DNA of 64,000 nt from Streptomyces sp. NBC_01551 (GCF_026339935.1 NZ_JAPEPX010000001.1:4211501-4275500); one strand, 5' to 3'. Shown: positions 1 through 9,320, counted from the first letter of the stretch. Numbers and translations are program-made. The notes: generated from the sequence alone by a model not told the origin.

Positions 1-660
1 GGCCTCGGGGACCCGCTCGTCCGCCCCCTGCCCGCCCGAGGCCAGCAGCAGCGGCGCCGGGCCGCCGCGGGCCAGCTGGGCGGCGTGGATCCGGCGGCCC
101 TTGTCCAGTCGGGAGGCCAGCAGCGGCGGCACCCGCTCGCCGCCGATGAGGCCGGAGCCGAGCATCACCACGTAGTCGACGTTCCCGCGCACCTTGATCC
201 GGCCGTAGAGGTAGGCGTAGGCGAGGAAGCAGACGAAGAGGAAGGACACGTATCCGGCGAGCAGCACCAGGCCCACCACCAGCGAGTCCACGAGGTGCGA
301 GCCCCGGTCGGTGACCGTGACGACCAGCGCGGTCAGCGCGAGGATCGCCACTCCTGCCGCGAGGGACAGCAGGTTGGCCGGGCTGCGGCCCTCCTTGCGG
401 ACCATCGTCAGGCCGTTGCCGATCAGGAAGACGCCGAGCGCGAGGGTGCCGAGCGTCGGCACGAGGAACACCAGCAGGATCGCGATCGTGTCGAGCGGCC
501 ACGGCAGTGCGGGGAGCAGGAACAGCACGCCTGCCGAGGCGAATATGAGCGTCAGCCCGAGGAGGACGGCGTTCTGGAAGCGCCTGCGGTCCGCCCGCGC
601 GCTCACACAGAAGAGGAAGAAGAAGAGCGCTGCGGGGACGAAGGCGATCATGGCGCCCAT
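1..660 (-). CDS. DUF218 (YdcF/SanA-like) membrane protein, 3' end cut by window edge
   Basis: The reading frame is open from an ATG at 660 to the left edge, so 220 N-terminal residues are visible. It begins with several hydrophobic stretches (FVPAALFFFLFCVSAR, later LLGLTLIFASAGVLFLLPAL, and further helices to about residue 150), followed by a cytosolic-type start DYVVMLGSGLIGGERVPPLL typical of the DUF218 fold of YdcF/SanA proteins. Such proteins are linked to envelope integrity, but their substrate is unknown. It lies 22 bases downstream of the D-aminoacylase gene on the same strand and may be cotranscribed. An in-frame ATG at 651 is an alternative start. The C-terminal end is not in the window. 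Confidence 0.8.
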   Translation of the reverse strand, partial: MGAMIAFVPAALFFFLFCVSARADRRRFQNAVLLGLTLIFASAGVLFLLPALPWPLDTIAILLVFLVPTLGTLALGVFLIGNGLTMVRKEGRSPANLLSLAAGVAILALTALVVTVTDRGSHLVDSLVVGLVLLAGYVSFLFVCFLAYAYLYGRIKVRGNVDYVVMLGSGLIGGERVPPLLASRLDKGRRIHAAQLARGGPAPLLLASGGQGADERVPEA

Positions 661-682
661 GGTAGGCGGGCCGGGTGCTCCC

Positions 683-2254
683 TCAGCGGCCGTCGTGCGG
701 CGTGCGCCGGACGGAGCGGCCGGCCAGGACGTCGGTGCGGCGGCCGTCGCGCATGACGAAGCGGCCGTCGATCAGGACGTACGGGATGCCGGCCGGGAGC
801 ACGCGCGGGTTCTCGTACGTGGCGCCGGCGGCGACGGTCTGCGGGTCGAAGAGGACGAGGTCGGCGCGGTGGCCCTCGCGGACCAGGCCCCGGTCGGGCA
901 GCCGCAGCCGGGCCGCCGGGCGGCCGGAGAGGTGGGCCACGCACTCCTCCAGGGACAGCACGCCCAGTTCGCGGACGTAGTGGCCGAGGTAGTGCGGGAA
1001 GGTGCCGTACGCGCGCGGGTGCGGCTTCGCGCCGCGCAGGATGCCGTCCGAGCCGCCGGTGTGGACGGGGTGGCGCATGATCGCCCGGACGTTCTCCTCG
1101 TGGCCGACGTGCTGGAGGACCGTCGGGCCCAGCCGGTCCCCGAGCAGCAGCCGCCGGGCGCTCTCCCAGCCGTCGAGGCGGGTGCCGACGTACGCCCCGT
1201 ACGCGGGGTCCGTGGTCCCCGAGACTTCGATGGCCGACCAGTCGACCGGCACCCCGTGGCAGCCGTCGGCGCCGGTGACCTCCAGGGCGTGCCGGATCCG
1301 CTCGGCCTCGGCGTCGTCGCGCAGCCGGGCCAGGACGGCGTCCGGCCCGCCCTCGTTCGCCCAGCTGGGCAGCAGTGCGACGAGGGTGGTGCACCCCGGG
1401 GTGTACGGGTAGGAGTCGAGGCTGATGTCGGCGCCGGCGGCGAGGGCGTCGTCGAGGAGGGCGAGGAGCTCGCCCGCGCGGCCCTGGTTCTCGCCGAAGT
1501 TCATCGTGGCGTGCGCGAGGTGGAGCGCGCAGCCGGCCTCGCGGGCCAGGGCGACCATCTCGGCGTAGGCGCCGAGCGCGCCGCGCCCGTACGAGCGGTG
1601 GTGCGGGCAGTAGTAGCCGCCGTACCGCGCCACCACCCGGCACAGCTCGGTCAGTTCGGCCCCGGAGGCGTACATGCCGGGGGTGTAGGTGAGCCCCGAG
1701 GACATGCCGACGGCGCCCTGCGCGAGTCCGTCGGCGACCAGCCGCCGCATCCGGTCGAGCTCGGCCGGGGTCACGGGGCGGTCGTCCCAGCCGAGGGCGT
1801 ACGCGCGGACGGTGCCCTGGGGGACGAGGTACGCGGCGTTGACGGCGATGCCGGTGCGGTCGAGCCGGTCCAGGTAGCCGGCCACGTCCCGCCAGGTGAA
1901 CTCCACGTCGTCGCCGGGGCCGTTCCAGCCGGCGATGGCGGCCCGCACCTCGGTGAGCGTGCGGTCGTCGACGGGGGCGTACGAGAGCCCGTCCTGGCCG
2001 AGGACTTCCAGGGTCACGCCCTGGGCGGCCTTCGCGCTGTGGTCCGGGTCGCGGAGCAGCGCGAGGTCGCTGTGGGCGTGCATGTCGATGAACCCGGGCG
2101 CCAGTACGAGCCCGTGGGCGTCGAGGGTGCGCCGGCCGCCCGCGCGGATGCGGCCGATCTCGGTGACGCGGCCCGCGTGGACGCCGACGTCGGCGGTGTA
2201 CGAGGGCCCGCCCGTGCCGTCGACGACGCGGGCCCCGCGGATGACCAGGTCCAC
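683..2254 (-). CDS. N-acyl-D-amino-acid deacylase (D-aminoacylase, amidohydrolase family)
   Basis: This 523-residue enzyme is predicted to hydrolyse N-acyl-D-amino acids to D-amino acid plus carboxylate in the cytoplasm. The metal-binding HxH of amidohydrolases is visible at about residues 59-61 in GFIDMHAHSD. GMSSGLTYTPGMYA, YYCPHHRSYG and the C-terminal GGSDG segment are typical of D-aminoacylase-type members. The start chosen is GTG at 2254 (reading VDLVIRGARVVDG), because a normal amidohydrolase N-terminus begins there. The frame continues upstream into the preceding gene, but that extension has no family character. It starts 8 bases after the stop of the D-serine-deaminase-like gene, which argues for one operon for N-acyl-D-amino-acid catabolism. 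Confidence 0.88.
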   Translation of the reverse strand: MDLVIRGARVVDGTGGPSYTADVGVHAGRVTEIGRIRAGGRRTLDAHGLVLAPGFIDMHAHSDLALLRDPDHSAKAAQGVTLEVLGQDGLSYAPVDDRTLTEVRAAIAGWNGPGDDVEFTWRDVAGYLDRLDRTGIAVNAAYLVPQGTVRAYALGWDDRPVTPAELDRMRRLVADGLAQGAVGMSSGLTYTPGMYASGAELTELCRVVARYGGYYCPHHRSYGRGALGAYAEMVALAREAGCALHLAHATMNFGENQGRAGELLALLDDALAAGADISLDSYPYTPGCTTLVALLPSWANEGGPDAVLARLRDDAEAERIRHALEVTGADGCHGVPVDWSAIEVSGTTDPAYGAYVGTRLDGWESARRLLLGDRLGPTVLQHVGHEENVRAIMRHPVHTGGSDGILRGAKPHPRAYGTFPHYLGHYVRELGVLSLEECVAHLSGRPAARLRLPDRGLVREGHRADLVLFDPQTVAAGATYENPRVLPAGIPYVLIDGRFVMRDGRRTDVLAGRSVRRTPHDGR

Positions 2255-2262
2255 CGGCGCCT

Positions 2263-3543
2263 CTAGAAGAAGGTGCGGACGTAGTCGGTGACGGTGCCGT
2301 CGGCCTCCACGACCGGGATCAGCGGCCACTTCTCGAAGATGGTGCAGGGGTGCGACATGCCTAGGGCCACCCAGTCGCCGACGTCGACGGAGTCGGCGGA
2401 GTCGGTCTCCAGCCAGGCGTGCTGGTCGGACAGCTTGACGACGCGGACGCCGGTGGCGGGGCGTTCCTCGCCGGTGACGGCGTCGCGGACCAGCTCGGCC
2501 TCGGGCAGGCCGAGGTCGTAGGCGATGTCGCGCTTGCCGGCGTTGACGAAGGCCTGGGTGGGGGAGGGGCGGGAGACGACCTGGGTCCAGAGGCGGAACG
2601 CGGGGCGCAGCCCGCCCTCTTCGGGGACGCGGTTGAAGGGGGTGAGGCGGGTGTACCAGCCGTGGTCGTGGGAGACGTACGCGCCGGAGCGCAGCAGCCG
2701 CAGGGTGGGCCGGGTCAGCTCGGGCAGCTCGGCGAAGACGTCGGCGACGGCGTCGAACCAGGCGGAGCCGCCGGCGCTGACGATGATCTCGTCGAGGTCG
2801 GCGGGGAAGCGGCCGGCCTTGTCGAACTCGACGACGAGGCCGGTGAGGCGGCGCAGGTAGGCGTGGACGGATTCCGGGTCGGCGCCGGGGACCTCGGCCT
2901 CGTATCCGGCGATGCCGGTGAGGCGCAGGGTGGTGGTCGCGGCGACGGCGTCGGCGACGGCGCGGACGTCGTCGTCGCTGCGGGCGCCGGTACGGGCGCC
3001 CTCGCCGGCGCCGAGCTCCACGACGACGTCGACGGTGGCGGGCTGCTCCTGAAGGGCCTGGTCCATGAGCTGGACGCCGCGCACGGAGTCGACGTAGCAG
3101 ACGAAGCGGAAGCCGGGGTCGGCGGCGAGTTCGGCGGCGACCCAGCGCAGGGCGGCGGGGTCGACGAGCTCGTTGGCGAGGAAGATCCGCTGGATGCCGA
3201 AGGCGCGGTAGACGCGGGCCTGGTGGGGGACGGCGGCGGTGATGCCCCAGGCGCCGTGGTCGAGTTGGCGGCGGAAGAGCTGCGGGGCCATGCAGGTCTT
3301 GCCGTGGGGCGCGAAGGCGAGGCCGTGGCGGGTGGCGTACTCGCCGAGGGCGGCGAGGTTGTGTTCCAGGGCCTCGGCGTCGAGGGTGAGCACCGGCGTG
3401 GTGAACCCGCCGGTGTACAGGTCGCGACGCTGGGCGGCGAGGTCGCCGACGGTGAGGCCGAGCGGCTCGGCGTCCGGGGGCAGGCCCTTGAAGCGGTGGT
3501 CTACCGGTTCGGCCGCGAGGGCCTGGACGGGGTCGCTGGGCAT
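2263..3543 (-). CDS. D-serine deaminase-like / D-threonine aldolase-type PLP enzyme
   Basis: This 426-residue enzyme has the alanine-racemase-like TIM-barrel N-terminus and the D-serine dehydratase-like C-terminal domain of fold-type III PLP enzymes. The PLP lysine is K82 in PHGKT. A metal-binding His-Cys pair is visible near the end in GMSHPCTIFEKW. Family members convert D-serine or related D-amino acids to 2-oxoacids plus ammonia, or cleave 3-hydroxy-D-amino acids. The ATG at 3543 is preceded by GGGAGG. It is the first gene of a leftward operon with the D-aminoacylase and is divergent from an iclR gene. A substrate other than D-serine cannot be excluded. Confidence 0.88.
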   Translation of the reverse strand: MPSDPVQALAAEPVDHRFKGLPPDAEPLGLTVGDLAAQRRDLYTGGFTTPVLTLDAEALEHNLAALGEYATRHGLAFAPHGKTCMAPQLFRRQLDHGAWGITAAVPHQARVYRAFGIQRIFLANELVDPAALRWVAAELAADPGFRFVCYVDSVRGVQLMDQALQEQPATVDVVVELGAGEGARTGARSDDDVRAVADAVAATTTLRLTGIAGYEAEVPGADPESVHAYLRRLTGLVVEFDKAGRFPADLDEIIVSAGGSAWFDAVADVFAELPELTRPTLRLLRSGAYVSHDHGWYTRLTPFNRVPEEGGLRPAFRLWTQVVSRPSPTQAFVNAGKRDIAYDLGLPEAELVRDAVTGEERPATGVRVVKLSDQHAWLETDSADSVDVGDWVALGMSHPCTIFEKWPLIPVVEADGTVTDYVRTFF

Positions 3544-3562
3544 GTGCGGTGCCTCCCGGGGT

Positions 3563-3591
3563 GTTGCGTGCGGTGCAACGGTCGTTGCGTG
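3563..3591. promoter_or_regulatory. Candidate IclR operator in the divergent promoter region
   Basis: An inverted repeat GTTGC-N7-GCAAC lies at 3563-3579, and its left half GTTGCGTG is repeated directly at 3584-3591. The elements sit between the D-serine-deaminase-like gene (start 3543) and the iclR gene (start 3678), the usual place for an autoregulatory IclR site. This is inference from position and symmetry. Confidence 0.5.
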
Positions 3592-3677
3592 TGGCGCTGC
3601 CTGCTGTCTAACATCCCGGATGACGACGGGTCAACGCCGGCCCTGCCGCGCGCCGGACCGGAACGAGAGGACACGGC

Positions 3678-4442
3678 GTGAGCCAGTCGGTGGAGCGGGC
3701 GCTGGGGATCCTGCCGTTGCTCGCGCGCGGGCCGGCCGCGCTCGGGGCTGTGGCCGAGGAGCTCGGCGTGCACAAGAGCACCGCGCTGCGCCTCCTGCGC
3801 ACCCTCGGCGAACACGGGTTCGCGTACAAGCAGCCCGACGGCCGGTACCGCCTCGGGTCCCGCCTCTTCGCCCTGGCCGCCGAGGCCGTCGAGAACCTCG
3901 ACGTCCGCGCCATCGCCCACCCCCACCTCGTCGAGCTCAACCGGCTCACCGGCCACACCGTCCACCTCGCCCTCCACCAGGACGACGAGGTCGTCTACAT
4001 CGACAAGGTCGAGAGCCGCTACCCCGTCCGCATGTACTCCCGCATCGGCAAGCCCGTCCCCCTCACCGTCGCCGCCGTCGCGAAGCTGCTCCTCGCCGAC
4101 CTCCCGGAGGAAGACCGCGAGGCGCTGGCGGGGCGGATCGAGTACCCCCGCTACACCGCCCGCTCGACCCCCGGCCCGCAGGCCTTCCTCCGCGAGCTGG
4201 CTCTCGTGCGGGAGCAGGGCTGGGCCACCGACCTCGGTGGTCACGAGGAGGCCGTCAACTGCGTCGGCGCCCCCGTCCGAGGGCCCGACGGGCGGGTCGT
4301 CGCCGCGATGTCCGTCTCCGCGCCGACCGTGGTGGTGACCGCCGAGGAGCTGCTCGAACTGCTGCCCCTGGTACGCCGTACCGCCGACTCCATCAGCCGG
4401 GAGTACTCCGGCTCCGCACAGAGGGACCCGTCATCGCCATGA
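3678..4442 (+). CDS. IclR-family transcriptional regulator
   Basis: This 254-residue regulator has an N-terminal winged helix-turn-helix (about residues 5-60, with VAEELGVHKSTALRLLRTL as the recognition region). An IclR effector-binding domain follows (about 75-245), including the conserved GHEEAVNCVGAPVRGPDG segment. The GTG start at 3678 follows GAGAGG at a suitable distance. It is divergent from the D-amino-acid operon, and its stop overlaps the start of the ridA gene (ATGA), so the two are translationally coupled. It most likely controls the D-amino-acid genes in response to a substrate or product. The effector is not predictable. Confidence 0.93.
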   Translation: MSQSVERALGILPLLARGPAALGAVAEELGVHKSTALRLLRTLGEHGFAYKQPDGRYRLGSRLFALAAEAVENLDVRAIAHPHLVELNRLTGHTVHLALHQDDEVVYIDKVESRYPVRMYSRIGKPVPLTVAAVAKLLLADLPEEDREALAGRIEYPRYTARSTPGPQAFLRELALVREQGWATDLGGHEEAVNCVGAPVRGPDGRVVAAMSVSAPTVVVTAEELLELLPLVRRTADSISREYSGSAQRDPSSP

Positions 4443-4849
4443 CCGAGAAGACCGCCGTCACCCCCGCCACCCACACCGCTCCGCCCGCGAAGTTCTCGCA
4501 CGGCGTGCGCAAGGGGAACATCCTCCAGGTCGCCGGCCAGGTCGGCTTCCTCCCGCACGTCGAGGGCCAGGCCCCCACCCCCGCCGGGCCGACGCTGCGC
4601 GCGCAGACCCTCCAGACGCTGGAGAACGTCCGCTCCGTCCTGGAGGCAGGCGGCGCGGGCTGGGACGACGTGATGATGATCCGCGTCTACCTCACCGACA
4701 CCGGCCACTTCGCCGAGATGAACGACATCTACAACGCGTACTTCGAGGAGCAGGGACTGAAGGAGGCCCCCGCCGCCCGGACGACCGTGTACGTCGGCCT
4801 GCCCGCCGGGCTGCTGATCGAGATCGACGCGCTCGCCGTCCTGTCGTAA
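4439..4849 (+). CDS. ridA: RidA family (YjgF/YER057c/UK114) reactive enamine/imine deaminase
   Basis: This 136-residue protein has the RidA fold signatures GKGNILQVAGQVGF-like N-terminus, NVRSVLEAGGAGWDDVMMIRVYLTD and the C-terminal PAARTTVYVGLP, whose Arg binds the carboxylate. RidA hydrolyses 2-aminoacrylate and related enamines/imines released by PLP-dependent dehydratases and by oxidases of amino acids. Its start overlaps the iclR stop (ATGA at 4439-4442). The enzyme encoded across the divergent promoter would make such intermediates if it acts as a D-serine dehydratase, which gives this gene a clear partner. The length is normal for the family. Confidence 0.9.
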   Translation: MTEKTAVTPATHTAPPAKFSHGVRKGNILQVAGQVGFLPHVEGQAPTPAGPTLRAQTLQTLENVRSVLEAGGAGWDDVMMIRVYLTDTGHFAEMNDIYNAYFEEQGLKEAPAARTTVYVGLPAGLLIEIDALAVLS

Positions 4850-4873
4850 GAGGCGCGAAGGGGACGCGCGAAG

Positions 4874-4902
4874 GGGGCGCCCCCCTGGCGGTGGGGCGCC
4901 CC
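4874..4902. terminator. Bidirectional hairpin terminator between convergent genes
   Basis: The 10-base arms GGGGCGCCCC at 4874-4883 and 4893-4902 pair perfectly around a 9-base loop. It lies between the ends of ridA (4849) and of the leftward carboxypeptidase gene (4932). There is no clear T tract, as is common in Streptomyces. Confidence 0.65.
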
Positions 4903-4931
4903 GGCTCACGTCCGTACCGCGCGGCGCGGTG

Positions 4932-6266
4932 CTACGCGGCGCAGTACTGCGCTTCCTTGCCGATCGAGCGGTACATGCAGTCCGCGTTCTCCAGCAGCTG
5001 GAGCACCGCCTCCTTGTTGCGGGCGGTCTCGCGGTCGATCACCTCGTCCGGCGGGTAGAAGCCGCCGCCGCCCGAGGACGGGTACATCTCGAAGGTGTAG
5101 GAGAAGATCTTCTGGTTGCCCCACAGCCAGTCGTCGATCGTCCCGTCCGTGATGTACAGGTCGCTCGACTGCTCCGGCGTGTAGCCGTTGCTGGCCGCCA
5201 TGCTCGTGCCGATCTTCTTGTACACCGCGAGGTCGTCGGCGGTCATGCCCGGCGCCGTGTCGTTGTACGTCCACCCGAACGGCCACAGCACGAGCTCGCT
5301 GTACGTGTGGAAGTCGATGGCGGCCGTGATCTGCTGCTTGCCGCCGATCACCCGGCTGCGCACGAAGTCCGCGACCACCTTCACCTCGGGCGCCGACTCG
5401 GCGGCCGCGCCCCGGTAGGTCTCGGAGCTCTTGCTGCTGCTGGAGCCGCCGCAGCAGCCCCACTTGTAGTTCCAGTTCCGGTTCTCGTCCGTGCCCACGT
5501 ACGAGGAACCGGAGTTCGGCTGCCGGTTCTTGCGCCACGAGCGGTACGAGCCGGTCGCGATGTCGTACTCGCCGCCGTCCGGGTTGAGGTCCGGGACGAT
5601 CCAGATCTCGCGGCCGTTGATCATGTTGGTGACGCGGCTCTCGGTCCCGTACTTGGAGCCGAGCTCCTTGAGCAGGTACAGGGCCATTTCGACGGTCAGG
5701 TGCTCGCGAGCGTGCTGGTGCGCGGTGAAGAGCACCTCGGGCTCGTTCTCGTCGGTCGCGACGTTGTCGCTGATCTTGATCGCGACGAGATCGCGGCCCT
5801 GGTACGACTTCCCGATGACCCGCTTGCTCATGATCCCGGGGTACTGCGCGATGCGCTGGTCGATCTCCGCGCTCGCCTCGGCGTAGTTGTGGTATTTCGA
5901 GTCCGCGGACGGGAAGTCCATCGGGCTCGCCGCGATGCCGGGCTCGGAGCGGTCCGGCGGGCCGGGCAGGGCGGTCATCTTGTAGCCGAGCGCCTTCAGG
6001 TTCTTGGCCTGCATGGTGTCGGCGGTGACGACGACGGTGTGGTCGTCCACCTCGTCGATCGAGACACCGGTACGGAGCAGGGCCGTACGGTCGAGGACCG
6101 TCGACGGGCCGTGGATCCGGTACTGGACGACGGCCTCGTCCTGGGTGGCGGTGGAGGGGGTGGGCGGTGGTGACGCCGTGGCGCTCATTCCGTAGGCGGG
6201 TGCGCCGAGTGCGAGCGCCAGCAGGGCGGCCGTGACGGCTGCCCTCCGGCGGGTGTGGAGCCGCAT
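4932..6266 (-). CDS. Secreted M14-family zinc carboxypeptidase
   Basis: This 444-residue exported peptidase should remove C-terminal amino acids from peptides outside the cell. A signal peptide covers about residues 1-29 (RRR, then [18 protein letters not shown], ending before MSATAS). The M14 catalytic set is present: zinc ligands H185 and E188 in HQHAREH, zinc ligand H320 in [15 protein letters not shown], and the general base E393 in YTFEMYPS. A Cys-Cys loop with a Ser run ([12 protein letters not shown]) interrupts the domain, as in other Streptomyces members. The ATG at 6266 is chosen because AGGAGA lies 6 bases upstream and the signal peptide starts there. The frame stays open further upstream without signal-like sequence. 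Confidence 0.92.
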   Translation of the reverse strand: MRLHTRRRAAVTAALLALALGAPAYGMSATASPPPTPSTATQDEAVVQYRIHGPSTVLDRTALLRTGVSIDEVDDHTVVVTADTMQAKNLKALGYKMTALPGPPDRSEPGIAASPMDFPSADSKYHNYAEASAEIDQRIAQYPGIMSKRVIGKSYQGRDLVAIKISDNVATDENEPEVLFTAHQHAREHLTVEMALYLLKELGSKYGTESRVTNMINGREIWIVPDLNPDGGEYDIATGSYRSWRKNRQPNSGSSYVGTDENRNWNYKWGCCGGSSSSKSSETYRGAAAESAPEVKVVADFVRSRVIGGKQQITAAIDFHTYSELVLWPFGWTYNDTAPGMTADDLAVYKKIGTSMAASNGYTPEQSSDLYITDGTIDDWLWGNQKIFSYTFEMYPSSGGGGFYPPDEVIDRETARNKEAVLQLLENADCMYRSIGKEAQYCAA

Positions 6267-6394
6267 GCGATCTCCTGGGTGGGGAGTGTGGGGGTAGCCG
6301 TGCGGACGTGGGCACAGCGTGCTCTCGTGGCATGTCACGGTCAAGGTCCCGCTGTGTGCGCCGGACCGGTTCAGGCCACCCCCACACGTACCGC

Positions 6395-8089
6395 CTACGG
6401 GAGCCCGTGGACCTTGGGACCCACCGCGTTCGACCAAGCATTACCCGCCTTGGCGTCCCAGTTGGTCGACCAGGTCATCGCGCCGCGCAGCCCCGGGTAG
6501 GTCTTCGACGGCTTGAACGTCCCGCAGTTCGTGCCGCGCGCCAGGCAGTCCAGGGCGTTGTTCACGACGGTCGGCGAGACGTAGCCGCTGCCCGCGCCGC
6601 TCGGCGAGGCCGGGACGCCGATCCCCACCTGCGAGGGGTCGAGGCCGCCCTCCAGCTGGATGCAGGCCAGCGCGGTGAGGAAGTCCACCGAGCCCTGGGA
6701 GTAGACCTTGCCGTCGCAGCCGTTCATGGACCCGCTGTTGTAGTACTGCATGTTGACGACGGTGAGGATGTCCTTGATGTTCAGCGCCGTCTTGAAGTAG
6801 CCGCCCTGGGTGGACTGCATGTCGATGGTCTGCGGGGCCATCGTGATGACGAGCGAGGGGCCCGCCTTCGAGGACAGCGAGCGCAGCGCCTGCGTCATGT
6901 AGGTCGGGTTCAGGCCGTTCTCCAGGTCGATGTCGATGCCGGAGAACCCGTACTCCTGCATCAGCGCGTACGCCGAGTTCGCCAGGTTGTTCGCGGAGGC
7001 CGAGTCGCCCACCGAGATGGTGCCCTTCTCGCCGCCGATCGAGAGGATGACCGACTTGCCGGCCGCCTTCTTCGCCGCGATGTCGGCCTTGAACTGGGCG
7101 ACCGTGTAGCCGCCGAGGCCCGCCGAGTCGAGGTTGAAGGTGATGGCGCCGGGCGTGGTGGTGGCGTCGGCGAAGGAGACGGCGATGATGTCGTACTGCG
7201 CCGAGACGTCGGAGAGCTTCTGGACGGTCGCGCCGTTGTTGAAGTTCTGCCAGTAGCCGGTCAGGGCGTGCTTGGGGACCGACGGGTTGGGGTTCGGGTT
7301 GCCGCCGCCGGTGGTGGTGCCGGTGACCGGCGCCGACTTGGGGCCCTCGCCCGCCGCGTTGTACGCGCTCACCTGGAACGAGTACGAGGTGGCCGGCGCG
7401 AGTCCGGTGACGGGGGTGGTGGCCGCGGACACGGTCCGCACGCGCGCGCCGTCCTGATAGACGTAGTACCCGGTGGCCCCGCTGACCGCGTTCCACGAAA
7501 GGGTGAGCCCGTTCGCGCTCTGGCCGGAAACGGCGGTCCCGCCCGGGGCGCCGGGAACCGACGGGCCGGGGTCGGTGCCGCCGCCCCCGTCCGGGCCGAA
7601 GACGCTGAACTCGTCCACGGTGTAGGCCGGCTGGCCGTACCAGCCGTGCGTGTAGACGGTGACCTGGGTGGTGCTGGGGCCGGTGGTGAAGGTGGTGGAC
7701 AGCTTCTGCCAGCCGGAACCCGAGCCGGGGGTCCAGGTGGAGACGTCCTGGGTGCCGGTCCCGCTCGCGCCGAGGTAGACGTACGAGCCCTGCACCTGGG
7801 CGCTGAGCGTGTACGTGGAGTTCGGCTTGACCGTGACGGTCTGACTACAGCGGGCGTTGTCCGAGCCCGCCGGGGTGCCCTTGAGGGCGCCGGCCCCCGC
7901 GTAGACGGGGGAGGAGACGACGGCGCCGCTGCCGGCCGAGCACGACCAGTCGGAGAGGCCGGACTCGAAGCCCGCGTTGCGGGCGACGTTGACGTCCGCG
8001 GCCTGCGCGGTGCCGGTGGCGAGGGCGGTCAGGCCTCCGGCGGCCAGGGTGGCGGCGCCCAGCAGGGCGAGGGAGCGTATGCGGTTCAC
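6395..8089 (-). CDS. Secreted GH18 chitinase with carbohydrate-binding and fibronectin III modules
   Basis: This 564-residue exported enzyme hydrolyses chitin. The order is a signal peptide (1-31, ending TAQAAD), a beta-sandwich carbohydrate-binding module (about 33-165), a fibronectin type III domain (about 180-262), a [10 protein letters not shown] linker and a GH18 catalytic domain (about 275-564). The catalytic DxDxE is D386-I-D388-L-E390 in [10 protein letters not shown], and the substrate-contact motif MQYYN is also present. The GTG at 8089 is preceded by GGAGA at 5 bases. A DasR-like operator lies about 75 bases upstream. The protein resembles the ChiC/ChiD-type bacterial chitinases of Streptomyces. 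Confidence 0.93.
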   Translation of the reverse strand: MNRIRSLALLGAATLAAGGLTALATGTAQAADVNVARNAGFESGLSDWSCSAGSGAVVSSPVYAGAGALKGTPAGSDNARCSQTVTVKPNSTYTLSAQVQGSYVYLGASGTGTQDVSTWTPGSGSGWQKLSTTFTTGPSTTQVTVYTHGWYGQPAYTVDEFSVFGPDGGGGTDPGPSVPGAPGGTAVSGQSANGLTLSWNAVSGATGYYVYQDGARVRTVSAATTPVTGLAPATSYSFQVSAYNAAGEGPKSAPVTGTTTGGGNPNPNPSVPKHALTGYWQNFNNGATVQKLSDVSAQYDIIAVSFADATTTPGAITFNLDSAGLGGYTVAQFKADIAAKKAAGKSVILSIGGEKGTISVGDSASANNLANSAYALMQEYGFSGIDIDLENGLNPTYMTQALRSLSSKAGPSLVITMAPQTIDMQSTQGGYFKTALNIKDILTVVNMQYYNSGSMNGCDGKVYSQGSVDFLTALACIQLEGGLDPSQVGIGVPASPSGAGSGYVSPTVVNNALDCLARGTNCGTFKPSKTYPGLRGAMTWSTNWDAKAGNAWSNAVGPKVHGLP

Positions 8090-8429
8090 GTGGTCTCCGG
8101 TGGGGGGGAGAAGGGGATGTGACGTACGCGTCGGGGGCAAGTGGGGTGCCCCGCAGCCAAGTTGGTCTAGTCCAATCACCCTGTCAAGAGTCTTTGCGAA
8201 GTGGCTTGAAACGACCGACTCGCCGATCCCTGTTGTCCGGATTTCCCGCCACCTGTGACATGTGCTCGTGGCACGGGAATTCCCAAGGCCCTGCCCTGCC
8301 AGGGACGACGCGGATATGGTGCTGGGGCAAGGGGGAAGGGCGCCGATCGTTTGCGGTCGCGCAGCACGTGCGCGTACGCGCCGGTCCATGGGAAGGCCTG
8401 GGGCGTACAGGGTGAACGGGGGGATCCGC
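8090..8429. other. Intergenic region between chitinase and zinc-ribbon gene
   Basis: These 340 bases hold the promoter regions of two divergent genes. The only element I recognise is the DasR-like site at 8161-8176. No convincing small gene or hairpin terminator was seen in the rest. Confidence 0.5.
8161..8176. promoter_or_regulatory. DasR-responsive element (dre-like) upstream of chitinase
   Basis: GTTGGTCTAGTCCAAT matches the dre core TGGTCTAGACCA at 11 of 12 positions and is nearly palindromic. DasR, the GntR regulator of N-acetylglucosamine metabolism, binds such sites at chitinase promoters in Streptomyces. The site lies about 72 bases upstream of the chitinase start at 8089, consistent with repression at the promoter. 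Confidence 0.8.
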
Positions 8430-9320
8430 GTGCCGACCGCCATCGCTGTCACCAGCGCCGACCTGGTACTGCCGGCCCCTGACCGGCACACGCCGTCAGC
8501 CGCCGTGCTGCAGCCGCCGGACCGGCTCGACCTGGAGGGCTCCCTCGCCGAGGCCGCCGCCCTGCTGGAGCGGTACGGGCACCTCGTGGTCGTCTTACCC
8601 CCCTGGCTGCCGCCCGCGACGGCCCGCCGGCTCCACACCGTACGGGCGATCCTGGAAACCGACCGGATCGCACTGCTCGACATCGATCTGCCGCCGCTGG
8701 GCACCGCCCTGCTGGTACGTCAGCTGCGCCAGCTCAGCGCCTGCGACTTCAGCCCCGGAGTCGTCGCCTCCGCCGCCCGGCTGCTCTCCCACTACATCTA
8801 CGCCGGCGCCCTGCTGGGCTCGGTCGCCAAGCTGGACCGGGTCCCCGTCGGGCTGGGGGCGCACGCCCGGTCCTGGTCCCCGAGCGCACAGTTCGCCGTC
8901 CTGGCCAACCCGGCGCCGCACCTGGTCAAGCTGGGCGCCGCCGCCGGTGCGCACGCCGGGGGCGGCGCCCTGCCGCCCGGGCCCGAGTTCGTCACCCACC
9001 TCACCTTCGCCCGGGGCCAGCTCGCCTCCGACTGGGTGACGGCCGAACTCGCCCCCGCCTGGCAGGTCCAGGGCGTCATGGAGAACCCGCTGCCCGCCGA
9101 CTCGCCCGCCTGGTGGGCCACCGGCAAGCTCGTCGAGTTCGCCGCCGCCATCCCGGACCCCGCCGTGCTCTACCAGCTCGTCGCCTCGGTCCGCCGCGAG
9201 GAGTGCCGCTGGTGCGGCTTCGAGCTGATCGGCGACCGCTGCGGGTTCTGCGCCGCCCCGCTCACGGCACCGCCGCCGGCCGCCACCGGCGCCGCCCACC
9301 CGTACAGAGCCAGATCCTGA
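8430..9320 (+). CDS. Uncharacterised protein with C-terminal Cys4 zinc ribbon, TTA-containing, upstream of tad locus
   Basis: I do not recognise a named family. The 296-residue product has a largely Ala/Leu-rich body without clear membrane segments and ends in a zinc ribbon with C259xxC262 and C271xxC274 (CRWCGFELIGDRCGFC). Codon 56 (8595-8597) is TTA, the rare leucine codon read by the bldA tRNA in Streptomyces. The GTG at 8430 is favoured because GGGGGGA ends 6 bases upstream; an in-frame GTG at 8412 is an alternative. It lies 39 bases before cpaB and could be the first gene of the Tad operon, where a regulatory or assembly role is plausible but unproven. Confidence 0.78.
   Translation: MPTAIAVTSADLVLPAPDRHTPSAAVLQPPDRLDLEGSLAEAAALLERYGHLVVVLPPWLPPATARRLHTVRAILETDRIALLDIDLPPLGTALLVRQLRQLSACDFSPGVVASAARLLSHYIYAGALLGSVAKLDRVPVGLGAHARSWSPSAQFAVLANPAPHLVKLGAAAGAHAGGGALPPGPEFVTHLTFARGQLASDWVTAELAPAWQVQGVMENPLPADSPAWWATGKLVEFAAAIPDPAVLYQLVASVRREECRWCGFELIGDRCGFCAAPLTAPPPAATGAAHPYRARS

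Noticed and set aside
311..2266. Very long open frame on the + strand opposite the D-aminoacylase
   Set aside because: It is antisense to a clear enzyme gene, has no family character and results from high GC content.
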